Origin: CAWALV01 sp963782965
GTDB taxonomy: Bacteria > Actinomycetota > Actinomycetes > Acidothermales > Acidothermaceae
Direction of reading: 5' to 3'
Assembly: GCA_963782965.1 (NCBI GenBank)
Contig: CAWALV010000001.1
Span: 1 to 23,946 of the forward strand
DNA: 23,946 nt
Under the pieces are notes generated by a model. That model saw only the letters and a list, made by a program, of their open reading frames with translations, was not told the DNA's origin and did not search any database. Below, piece by piece: positions 15,874 to 23,946 of the stretch (position 1 is its first letter; each line of letters begins with the position of its first letter). The position numbers and the translations under genes are program-made.

Positions 15874-18608
15874 AGGCCAAGCACCGCAGCAGGGGGTTGC
15901 CGGCATTGGGCCCGATGTTGATGGCGTACGCGCACACCGTGTGCTTGCCCGCCGGCACCCGGATCGACAAGTCGTATCCGTGGGCGACGCCGTAGCCCGC
16001 GAATGCCGCACCGACGTCCGGCCGGTCGGTGTTGGCGGTGGTCATCGCCGTCCAGACGCCGTCGACGTAGAAGTGCACGTTGATGGCGCTCGTGGTGTCG
16101 GGGTCGATCGCCCAGCCGGCGACGTGCACGGCGCCAGACTGGCCGGTCGCGACGTCAAGGGAACCGAACGGCTTGCCCGTCGGCAACGTGACGTAGCGGC
16201 AGGCCAACCTCGGGTTGGTGTTGCCCTGCCCGACGTTGATGGCATAGACGCACACCTGATGCGTGCCACCACCGGTCGCCACCGGCACGGTGATGCTGTA
16301 GCCGTGAGTGTCGCCGTAGCCGGGGAACGCGGCACCGACGTCCGGCCGGCTCTGCCCTGCGGCGGAGAGCCCCGCCCACCGGCCGTCGACGTAGACGTGC
16401 ACGGTCGCCGGTTTCGGCGTGTCGCGGTCGATCGCCCAGCCGCCGACGTGGATCGCCCCAGGCAGCCCCTGCGCGACGTCGAGCGACCCGAACGGGTTGC
16501 CGCCGGGCAGTGCCACGTTCTTGCAGCCGATGTTGGGGTTGTTGCCGTCGATGACGAACGCGCAGACCTGATGCGTGCCACCGAGGAAGCCGGTCAACGT
16601 CACGTTGAAGCCGTGCGCGGAACCCGCGGCCGGGAACACCTTGCCGACATCGGGCCGGTCATCGGACGCCGGGTCGCGGGCCCAGAAACGCCCGTCGACG
16701 TAGAAGTCCACGTTCACCGGGCCCGACGACGCGCTGTCGAGCGCCCAGCCGCCGACACCGATGGCCCCGGGCCCGGACGCGACCCGTTCGAGGTTGCCGT
16801 GCGGAGAGCCCTGGCTGGTCGCGCCCGGCACGGTCACGCCGTGACAGCCGAGCAGCGTGTCAGGCAGCCCGAGAGCGGAGTTGTCGCCGTACGCGCACAC
16901 CGTGTGGTAGCCGGCCGAGGCGGTTTCGTCGATGCGGTATCCGGTGTCGACGCCGTACGCCGGGAAGACCGCGGCAACGTCTGGCCGCGCGTTACCCGTC
17001 GTCCCGGTGCCGACGACGGCGCCGCTGACCGTCACCTTCACCTGCGCCGGGCTGGTCGTCGACCCCTGCGCGGCCCAGCCGTAGAATCTCCACCTGCCCG
17101 GTGCTCGCAGTCGCGCCGTCGGCCGAGCCGAAGGTGCCGCCCACGACGACGGACGACGACCACGGGCGTGCCAGGTTGCCATTTTGAGTGCTCGTCACCG
17201 TCACGGTGTAAGCGCCGGTGGGCAACGCGGAGCCGCCGCTGTCGGTCATGTCCCACGTGGTGTCGATGGTCGCGCCGCTGCCGCTGATCGTGCGCACGGT
17301 ATTGCCCGCGGCGTCTTGCACCGCGACCTGCCAACTCCCCGAACTGATCATCCCGGCCGTGATGTGCACCGAACCGTTGCCGCTGACCGTGCGCGGCGTG
17401 GTGACGACGAGGTCGGGTTGCACGAGGCCCGCGGAACCCATGTCCTGCAAGACCTTTTGGCGAAGCGCCGGTAGCTGCGCGTAACCCGCGTTGCCGGGGC
17501 AGCTGGTCAGGTCGACGTCACGATGGCCCGAGATCACGTTGAGGTTGACGCCAGTGCCGGACGAGTACCGGGAGCCGCTGAACGATTGTGCCGTCAGCGA
17601 GGTCTGGCCGACCGGGTTGTCGTAGTTGAGCGCCAGCTTCCAGGCCATCAGCGACGCGACACCGTCGAGCTGGGCCTGCGGCGGCGTGACGGTGTCGTAC
17701 GTGCCGATCATCGACACGCCGAAGCTGTCGGTGTTGAAGCCACCGGTGTGCGCGCCGAGCACGTTCTTGGCGATCCCGCCGTAGCGGCCCTCCCAGATAC
17801 GCCCGAACTTGTCGACCAGGAAGTTGTAGCCGACGTCGCACCAGCCCTGGCCCTGAACGTGGTAGGCATAGATCGAGCGGATGATGGCCGGGACGTCACC
17901 GGCGTTGTAGCTGTTGCCGGTCACCGTGTGGTGCAGGAACGCCACCTTGGCGGCGCCGGTGTAGGAGGGCCCGTCCGGGCAAGCGTTCAACCGCAGCGAC
18001 TCGTCGGCGCCCCACTGCGCGCGGGTGTAGATCTGCGGCTGCGCCGCATCTGCGTAGGCGTTGCTGATCGCGGTCGGGCTGCCCGGTGCGGCATCGGCCG
18101 CAGAACTGCCGGGATCGATGAGGTCGACGCGCAGGCTCTGCGGCTCGTCACCGGCCACGCTGACGACGCGCACCTGCACGCCGTCCGCATGGTCGACCCA
18201 CAGCGGGTCGGTGCCGTCGCGCACGCCGGCCGGCGCACTGGCGGGGGTGCCGCCCCGGTCGCCGCCCGTGTCGGCACGGCTGTAGGAGAGGTCCTGCCAC
18301 GCGCTCCACGTCGAGCCGGTGTGCACCCGCACCTTGGCGTCGAGCGCGGTCAGCCGGGAGTCGGGCAGCCAGCTCAGGCCCAGGGCGCGGAAGGGCTTGG
18401 TGCTCAGCTGCGATGTCGACGCGAGGTCGGTCTGGCCAGTCAAAGCAGCCGGAAAGCTCGGCGTGAGACCGATCGGGATGGAGCTGTTGTAGATCTGGGG
18501 GGTCACCGGATGCGGTGCGGCGGCGGGCGCGGCGACCACGGGCAGGGCGACGACGGCGAGCGGCAAAGCCACCAAGAGTGCGGACAAGGGCACAATTCGT
18601 CGTCGCAC
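15860..18608 (-). CDS. Secreted PGRP-type N-acetylmuramoyl-L-alanine amidase with FlgD-like Ig domain and four C-terminal repeats (one frameshift)
   Basis: About 915 residues. The signal peptide covers residues 1 to about 33 (RRRIVPLSALLVALPLAVVALPVVAAP). Residues 190-395 form a peptidoglycan-recognition/amidase_2 domain with probable zinc ligands in FLHHTVTG (H226/H227), SGHRDVD (H362) and TSCPG (C370), plus the family stretches NFLVDKFGRIWEGRYGG and LGAHTGGFNTDSFGVSMIGTY. The enzyme would cut the bond between MurNAc and the stem-peptide L-Ala. Residues 401-500 look like a FlgD-type Ig domain (ISSGSWQVAVQDAAGN, LPTGAYTVTVT). After the frameshift near 17087 come four repeat modules, the first divergent. 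The frame is open to TTG 18626, but GTG 18608 has an AGGAG site 8 bases upstream and a clean signal peptide, so I chose it. It may be co-transcribed after rmlB-rmlD-DUF2142 or have its own promoter in the 221-base gap. Confidence 0.88.
15863..17086 (-). repeat. Four C-terminal modules of the amidase
   Basis: Copies start near FYGWAAQGSTT (divergent, no DPD), GNLERVASGPGAIGVGGWALD, GSLDVAQGLPGAIHVGGWAIDRD and GSLDVATGQSGAVHVAGWAIDPD. They show the same YVDG, RPDVG..F, GYG..HGY and (V)CAYAIN landmarks and paired cysteines as in the GH18 and SpoIID-like proteins. The last ends LLRCLAFTSS at the stop. Confidence 0.85.
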
Positions 18609-18616
18609 GGCTGTGA

Positions 18617-18621
18617 CTCCT
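18617..18621 (-). promoter_or_regulatory. Ribosome binding site of the amidase gene
   Basis: The minus strand reads AGGAG eight bases before GTG 18608. It supports this start over the upstream TTG at 18626. The rest of the 18609-18829 gap shows no riboswitch or terminator that I can recognise. Confidence 0.55.
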
Positions 18622-18829
18622 GTCAACTACTGCACCAAACGCGGAACGCGCCCTACCTAAGCAGCTTTCGCCCAAGATCACCGCCATTCGCGGCGATTCG
18701 GCGCGGCTTAACCCAGACCTACCTCGGCGCAAAGGTGCCGGAAAGTAAGCGCCCGGCGGGAAGTCAGGAAACGTTCAGGATTAAGGGATTTCGTCGAACT
18801 CCACCCAGCCAGCCGTATCGGCGCCGGCG

Positions 18830-20461
18830 TCACGGCTGGTGGCGTCCCGCTCGACCGGGCGTGGTCGTGGCGCCCATGCCACCCGCTGCCCGCCACGCCG
18901 TGACGGACCTGTCGTCCGGCGTGTCCGTTCGCCCCGTGCCGAACGACGGCCGCACGATCACGACGACGGCCGCGACGACGGCCAGCGCCGCGATCGCGAC
19001 GACGACGGCCAGGAAACGCAGGCGCACCGGGCTCCACGCGGAGAGCGTGCCGACCTCGCCGCTGAATCCGACCCCGCTGTAGAAGTGCGCGATGCCGGCG
19101 GCCAGGCCCAACCCGGCGATGACAGCGACGGCCACCGGCACCGCCGCGCCGAGGAACCGGGAGCTGCTCCCGCGCCCGGGCCGCAACGCCACGGCCAGGG
19201 TCGCGGCGAGGGCAGCCACCCCGGCGAAGAGATAGCGCCCCTGGGCGCCCTGCAAGGCGCCGATCCGGTTGGATGCCGCGTGCGAGGTGTCCATGATCGC
19301 GATGAGTGGCATCACCCAGGTGAGCTGGGCCAGCACCACGAGACCGATGGCTTGCCGAGCGCGGGCCACACCAACGACGACGAGACCGAGGACGACGGCG
19401 CTTGCGAGCGCGGTCACGTACGTCGGCGGCGGCGCTTCGAGCCAACCGAAGTCGGCGAAGAAAGAGCGTGCCAGCAGGGGGAAGAAGCCGTGCAACCAGG
19501 TACTCAGCGCGATCGTGCCGTGCGGGAGCTTCGCGACGTACGACGGCGGGTAGCCGTCGGGCTGCAGCGTTCCGTACCGGAGCAGGTTCGCCACCCACCA
19601 CGCCAGACCCGGCAGCATGCAGCCGAGCGCCAGCGCGGCATCCGGCAGCACGGAGCGAACGCCGTGCCTGCGCGCGCGCATCACGAAGGCGACAGCCACC
19701 ACCACGAGGATCGGTAGCGCGGTCCCTTTGGTCAAGAGCAGCGCGGTCGTCGCCGCCCCGAGGCCGACGGCCCAGGGCCGCGCGTGTGGCCGGACGACGG
19801 TCTCGAGCGCCAGCCACGTGACGGCCGCGCCGAGGGTCACGGTGAGCGTGTCGTTGTTCACCGCCGCACCGATGTGTGTCAGTTGGGGCAACGCCGCCGG
19901 AAGGAATGCCGCCAACGCCGACGGAACCGGCGCGAGCCCGAAGACGTGGGCGATGCGAGCGGCGAGCCACGGCCCCGGCAGCAACAACAACGCCGAGCAC
20001 AGGCGCAGGATGAGGAGCGCCGTGTGCGGCGTCTTGTCGATGACGTCGAACACGCGCGCGGGCACCGCCATGACCGCGAAGTAACCCGGTGGATGCTGGG
20101 TCATCTGGTCGTAGTCATACGGCGAGGTGGGTGCGGCAGCAGCGGCCCCGAGTTGGCGCATCGTCTGGGGCGTCAGCTGGTCGGGGGCCGGACGCTGCAG
20201 CGGCGCCAGGCCCTCGATCGTGTTGAGTCCGATGCCACCGAAACCCACATCGTGATACGACGCTTTGACCGGTGGATAGATGCGGGCCTCACCCGCCCGC
20301 GGGTAGCTGTGCGCATACGCGAGGCGCAAGGTCGTCGACACTTGCTGCGGCTCGTCGGGCGCGCGATAGTCGGGCGTTATGCACGCCCACAGGACGAGGA
20401 CGCCGTAGAGCACGACCGTGGCGAGCGCCACCAGCAGGGTCGTTGCCCGGCGTTGCGTCAC
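18830..20461 (-). CDS. DUF2142-type polytopic membrane protein, probable GT-C-like sugar transferase
   Basis: 543 residues, intact. It begins with one membrane segment (TLLVALATVVLYGVLVLWACI), then the acidic loop motif TPDYRAPDEPQQ (about 29-40), then a long outer loop ending TQHPPGYFAVMAVPARVF, followed by about ten more hydrophobic segments. The family signature GAQGRYLFAGVAAL lies near residue 407. This is the layout of DUF2142 proteins, which resemble GT-C glycosyltransferases that use lipid-linked sugars on the outer face; the activity is unproven. Its GTG start overlaps the rmlD stop as GTGA (20458-20461), so it is translationally coupled to the rhamnose pathway, hinting at a role in rhamnan-type polymer assembly or attachment. 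Confidence 0.8.
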   Translation of the reverse strand: MTQRRATTLLVALATVVLYGVLVLWACITPDYRAPDEPQQVSTTLRLAYAHSYPRAGEARIYPPVKASYHDVGFGGIGLNTIEGLAPLQRPAPDQLTPQTMRQLGAAAAAPTSPYDYDQMTQHPPGYFAVMAVPARVFDVIDKTPHTALLILRLCSALLLLPGPWLAARIAHVFGLAPVPSALAAFLPAALPQLTHIGAAVNNDTLTVTLGAAVTWLALETVVRPHARPWAVGLGAATTALLLTKGTALPILVVVAVAFVMRARRHGVRSVLPDAALALGCMLPGLAWWVANLLRYGTLQPDGYPPSYVAKLPHGTIALSTWLHGFFPLLARSFFADFGWLEAPPPTYVTALASAVVLGLVVVGVARARQAIGLVVLAQLTWVMPLIAIMDTSHAASNRIGALQGAQGRYLFAGVAALAATLAVALRPGRGSSSRFLGAAVPVAVAVIAGLGLAAGIAHFYSGVGFSGEVGTLSAWSPVRLRFLAVVVAIAALAVVAAVVVIVRPSFGTGRTDTPDDRSVTAWRAAGGMGATTTPGRAGRHQP

Positions 20462-21327
20462 GACACCGATTGTGCGCGAAAGCTGTCGCCGGACGACGCA
20501 ACCGCCGCATGCAGCGCGTCACGCCAGTCGCGCAGCGGCGGCAGGCCGGCCGCCAGCCAGCGTCGGTTGCCCAACACCGAATAGGCGGGGCGCGGCGCCG
20601 CGGTCGGATAGGCGTCGGACGTGATCGCCAGCACGCGGGCGGGATCCGCACCCAGCTCCTCGAAGATCGCGCGCGCGAATCCGCACCACGTCGTGGCGCC
20701 GGCGTTGGTGCAGTGGTAGACGCCCCCGGGCGCTTGCGAGACCGCCAGCGCGACCAACCCTTCGGCGAGGTCGCGTGACCATGTCGGCGAGCCGCGCTGG
20801 TCGTCGACGACCGAGATCGCCTCGCGTTCACGTTCGAGCCGAGCCATCGTCTTCACGAAGTTACGGCCCGCGGCGCCGTAGACCCACGCCGTGCGGACGA
20901 CGTACGTGCCCGCCTCCGCGAGCACGGCCGATTCGCCCGCCGCCTTGGTTCGGCCGTAGGCCGATCGCGGCGAGATCGGGGCTTCTTCGTCGTAGGGCTC
21001 GTGCGCGAGACCGTCGAACACGTAGTCGGTCGAGACGTGCACGAGCCGGGCGTCGCAGCGCCGAGCGGCAGCCGCCAAGTTGGCCGGCCCGGTCGCGTTC
21101 ACGGCCATCGCCGCTTGCTCGTCGGATTCCGCCGCGTCGACCGCGGTGTAGGCCGCCGCGTTGATGACGACGTCTGGCGCGATCTCGTCGAGCGTGGCCG
21201 CCACCTTCGCGGCATCGGTGATGTCGAGGTCGGAGCGGACAAGGCCGATCGCGTCGGCGCCGCGGAGCACGTCGAGCAGGTCGACCCCGAGCTGGCCGCC
21301 TGCGCCGACGACGAGCCACCTGGTCAT
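20458..21327 (-). CDS. rmlD: dTDP-4-dehydrorhamnose reductase
   Basis: 289 residues. RmlD performs the last step of dTDP-L-rhamnose synthesis, reducing the 4-keto group with NAD(P)H. Visible are the nucleotide-binding GAGGQLG (8-14), SDLDITDAAKV, PDVVINAAAYTAVDAAE, VHVSTDYVFDG, the catalytic YGRTKAAGE (Y-x3-K), YVVRTAWVYG and DQRGSPTWSRDLAEGL. The same frame is open far upstream to 21780, antisense-like and meaningless inside rmlB. ATG 21327 is the true start because the family begins there and it overlaps the rmlB stop as ATGA. Confidence 0.95.
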   Translation of the reverse strand: MTRWLVVGAGGQLGVDLLDVLRGADAIGLVRSDLDITDAAKVAATLDEIAPDVVINAAAYTAVDAAESDEQAAMAVNATGPANLAAAARRCDARLVHVSTDYVFDGLAHEPYDEEAPISPRSAYGRTKAAGESAVLAEAGTYVVRTAWVYGAAGRNFVKTMARLEREREAISVVDDQRGSPTWSRDLAEGLVALAVSQAPGGVYHCTNAGATTWCGFARAIFEELGADPARVLAITSDAYPTAAPRPAYSVLGNRRWLAAGLPPLRDWRDALHAAVASSGDSFRAQSVS

Positions 21328-22310
21328 GTCTGGAGCGTGGCTTTCGCCTTGAGCGGCCGCCACCACGACTCGTTGTCGCGATACCACTGAACGGTCGAGG
21401 CCAGCCCCTGGTCGAACGAGGTCAACGGCCGGTATCCGAGTGCGCGCAGCTTCGCGTCGTCCAACGAGTAGCGACGGTCGTGATTCTTGCGGTCCTCGAC
21501 GTATTCGACGGAGTCCCACGTGGCACCGCAAGCGTCGAGCAGTTTCTGAGTGAGCTCCTTGTTGCTGAGCTCGAGACCGCCGCCGATGTTGTAGTACTGG
21601 CCGGGCTCGCCCTTCTCGACGACGAGCTGGATGCCGCGGCAGTGGTCGTCGACGTGCAGCCAGTCGCGGATGTTCATGCCGTCGCCGTACAGCGGCACGG
21701 TCAGCCCGTCGATCAGGTTCGTGACGAACAGCGGGATGACTTTCTCCGGGAACTGGTACGGCCCGTAGTTGTTGGTGCATCTCGTCACCGAGATGTTCAG
21801 GCCGTACGTGCCGGCGTAGGCGCGCGCCAGCAGATCGGCGCCGGCCTTGCTCGCCGAGTACGGCGAGTTGGGCTCGAGGGTGTGCGTCTCGGTCGACGAG
21901 CCTTCGGGGATCGACCCGTACACTTCGTCGGTCGAGACATGCACGACCCGCTCGATGCTCGCCTTGACGCAGGCGTCGAACAGGGTCTGCGCGCCGAGCA
22001 CGTTCGTGACGACGAACTCTGCCGCACCGAAGATCGACCGGTCGACGTGCGACTCGGCCGCGAAGTTCACGACGACGTCGTGGCCGGGGACCACCTCTGC
22101 CACCGCTACCGGATCACAGATGTCGCCCTGGACGAACCGGTAGCGGGGGTCTTCGGCGACGGGATCGAGGTTGCGCAGGTTGCCGGCGTAGGTCAACTTG
22201 TCGAAGACGGTGACTTCGGCGTCTGCGAAGGCGGGGTAGCGGCCGGACAGTATCGTGCGCACGTAGTGCGAGCCGATGAAACCGGCTGCGCCGGTGACGA
22301 GTACGCGCAT
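21324..22310 (-). CDS. rmlB: dTDP-glucose 4,6-dehydratase
   Basis: 328 residues, the normal family length. RmlB converts dTDP-glucose to dTDP-4-keto-6-deoxyglucose with bound NAD. Visible are GAAGFIGSHYVR (7-18), the family-specific DKLTYAGNLRNL, NFAAESHVDRSI, the catalytic STDEVYGS and SPYSASKAGADLL (Y-x3-K), TRCTNNYGPYQFPEKVIPL, and YGDGMNIRDWLHVDDHC. It is followed directly by rmlD. rmlA and rmlC are not in this window. The 101 bases between it and the upstream membrane-protein stop show no clear promoter. Confidence 0.96.
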   Translation of the reverse strand: MRVLVTGAAGFIGSHYVRTILSGRYPAFADAEVTVFDKLTYAGNLRNLDPVAEDPRYRFVQGDICDPVAVAEVVPGHDVVVNFAAESHVDRSIFGAAEFVVTNVLGAQTLFDACVKASIERVVHVSTDEVYGSIPEGSSTETHTLEPNSPYSASKAGADLLARAYAGTYGLNISVTRCTNNYGPYQFPEKVIPLFVTNLIDGLTVPLYGDGMNIRDWLHVDDHCRGIQLVVEKGEPGQYYNIGGGLELSNKELTQKLLDACGATWDSVEYVEDRKNHDRRYSLDDAKLRALGYRPLTSFDQGLASTVQWYRDNESWWRPLKAKATLQT

Positions 22311-22411
22311 GGGCTATCCGTTCTGGCCGGGGCTCAGCTAGTCGACTGACGCGCGAGACGGTCCGGCCATTGTGTCAGGTAGGGGCCCCTGCGCCGCGCC
22401 CCACCACGCGC

Positions 22412-23870
22412 TTACGGCGTCAGCGCCGAACAGGGCAGCGTCGTGGCCCAGCCCTGCGGGAGTTGCGCCACGCGAACGGTGCCGCCGCCCTGTGCCCCGC
22501 AGCTGAGCTGCGCCGACGCGACCGCGTCGGACCATGGCGGCACCGCCGATTCCAGCCGGCCCCAATCGTGGTTGGCGTAGGACATGTCGGCGAACGCCGA
22601 GAGGAACACCAACGCGACGCCGATCCGGACCGCGACGCCGGGCCAGCGCGCAAGTGCATCCAGGCCGGCCGCGACCGCGCACAGCACGAGGAGCGACGGC
22701 AGCACGTCGTAGCGGGGGAGCGACCGGATGATGTCGATCGGCGTGTGGGCCGGACGGCGGGCTGCGCAAACATCAGGGCGAACGCCGCGCTAGCGCAGGC
22801 CGATGATGGCCAGCCACCGGCAAGCGCCGGGCAACCGGATGGCCGGCACGATCAACGCAAGCAGCACGACTGCCGCGATCGCCACGCCGAGGTAGTGCAG
22901 GTCGAGCCAGATCCGGTCGGCGTGCTGGTAACCGGCCAACGCGCCCGCACCGATACGAACCCCGTATGCCCGCGAGACGACGGCCGGACCGAACGTCTCG
23001 TGCGGCGGTCGCGCCGAGCGGAGCACGGCGATGCCTTGTGCGACCCCGGCGACGACGAAGCACGCCGGGACGACGTAGTCGCGAAGGCGCCGCACCGAAG
23101 CCAAGGAGACGACGCGCAGGACGACGAGGGAAAGAGGGGCAGCGGCATGGGCTGCTGCCGACGCCCACGAGCACCCCGAAGCGGGCGAGCGCGCCCCCAG
23201 CGCCCTGCGGCGGCGGTGGCGGACGCCGAGCCCGCGGAAGCCGCAGTTGCAGGTCCAGGTCGCCGAGATTGTCGAGCGTCTCCGAGCGCGCCGGCCAGCA
23301 GCGAGCGACGGACGCCGCGGGCATGCCACGCACCCACGGCGAGCGCAGGTGCCCGCTACTGGCCCGGAAGACGAACAGCGCGACTACCGCCCGGACCGCC
23401 GCAGCGGCAGCCGCCAAGATGGCTGCCGCGTCGCGAAGCGGGAAGAGGGTCGTCAGCTCGGCGAGCGAGCGCGGCACGGCGTGCATGTATCCGGCGTAAG
23501 GGCGGAAGAATGCCTGCCCGAAATGCATGCTGTGCGCACCGGCGAGGAACACCGCGCCGTCCTCGGCCGGAATCCGAGACATGGCGTGCGTGCCTGCCCA
23601 CCACACGTCGAGCCCGAAGGCCGCGACGAAAGCAACGATGTAGCCCGATGCGACGAGCGCGACGGGATAGCGAGTGGACTCGGTACCCGGCGGCACGGTC
23701 GAGCGGAAGGCCGAGGGGAATATCGCCTCGCGTACGGCCATCAAGCGGGCACTGCCGGCGGTCGATCCGCCTGTCGGCTCCGCACGCGTCGTCGAGACAG
23801 TCACGGCGGTGAGACGCGCAGCCCGCTGGTCAGGTTGCGCCGCCGTCTCACTGGCACTCCCCCGTCCCAA
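22412..23870 (-). CDS. Polytopic membrane protein, GT-C-like, function unknown (frameshifted)
   Basis: Reconstructed from three frames, about 440-485 residues. The N-terminal part (to about 23300) has a membrane segment YPVALVASGYIVAFVAAFGLD, then MSRIPAEDGAVFLAGAHSMHFGQAFFRPYAGYMHAVPRSLAELTTLFPL, a loop typical of actinobacterial GT-C-like proteins of unknown role. The middle (about 23200-22790) reads APLSLVVLRVVSLASV, DYVVPACFVVAGVAQGIAVL, then HYLGVAIAAVVLLALIVPAI. The end reads LPSLLVLCAVAAGLDALARW, VRIGVALVFLSAFADMSY and a soluble tail (VRVAQLPQGWATTLPC) to TAA 22412-22414. Breaks lie near 23295, 23275, 23215 and 22790. The start is uncertain: TTG 23870 or ATG 23741, neither with a good ribosome binding site. 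It lies upstream of rmlB in the same direction, so surface-polysaccharide work is a reasonable guess. Confidence 0.6.
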
Positions 23871-23946
23871 CGACCCAGCGCGACCGAGGCCGCCGAAGTG
23901 CAGCCATGGTATGTCGCCGTTCCTACCGATGGGGTGAAACGGACTC

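Noticed and set aside
17080..17095. Programmed frameshift in the amidase
   Set aside because: No slippery heptamer or downstream structure is evident, and the window contains many other single-base breaks, so error is simpler.
17523..19082. Plus-strand open frame of 519 codons across the amidase gene, the gap and the DUF2142 gene
   Set aside because: It spans two well-supported minus-strand genes and has no signal, domain or start context.
1..23946. tRNA, rRNA or known riboswitch
   Set aside because: Reading both strands I found no tRNA-like cloverleaf, rRNA segment or familiar riboswitch core. A covariance-model scan would settle it.

Overview
The window comes from a high-GC Gram-positive bacterium, most likely an actinomycete. 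Composition is strongly GC-rich, GTG starts are common, and genes in operons overlap by 4 bases (GTGA or ATGA). The gene content (secreted cell-wall enzymes with C-terminal repeats, a DUF559 nuclease-like protein, an ABC-exported polysaccharide cluster) also fits. I cannot name a genus. Almost everything after the first gene is on the minus strand.

Layout. Positions 1-1449 hold the tail of an upstream gene and a DUF559/AbiEi-like protein (315-1274, +) flanked by two near-perfect 60-bp palindromes. Positions 1450-6578 encode two secreted wall enzymes, a SpoIID/LytB-like protein followed by a GH18 glycosidase. Positions 6884-14373 are a polysaccharide export and assembly operon read right to left: Wzm-type permease, Wzt-type ATPase with a C-terminal carbohydrate-binding domain, a small SAM methyltransferase, a very large GT2-GT2-WsaF-like glycosyltransferase, and a GT4 glycosyltransferase. 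A GT4 gene (14752-15873, +) diverges from this operon and ends tail-to-tail with a secreted PGRP-type amidase (15860-18608, -). Positions 18830-22310 are a tight operon rmlB-rmlD-DUF2142 (dTDP-rhamnose synthesis plus a polytopic membrane protein), and 22412 to about 23870 is another polytopic GT-C-like membrane protein.

How it fits together. RmlB and RmlD point to dTDP-L-rhamnose as a donor. The WsaF-like and GT2 modules would use it, and the Wzm/Wzt pair would export the finished chain. The SpoIID, GH18 and amidase proteins would act on the wall where such a polymer is attached. All three carry four copies of the same ~105-residue C-terminal module although their catalytic domains are unrelated, so the module is probably a shared wall- or glycan-targeting device.

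Two families of short DNA repeats are the most unusual signals. One is a 60-bp palindrome (GTGATCAAGCA...TGCTTGATCAC) in three copies, two with compensated base changes in both arms. The other is an element with core CGCGAAACGCCACAATCGCG, in 11 copies arranged in three groups with an exact 42-bp period. One group lies in frame inside the 5' coding part of the GH18 gene.

Caution: many genes (large GT, methyltransferase, Wzt, GT4 at 14752, amidase, SpoIID, last membrane protein) are broken by single-base indels, several in short G/C runs, while conserved motifs continue in another frame. Sequencing or assembly error is the likeliest cause. I give the reconstructed spans and mark them.
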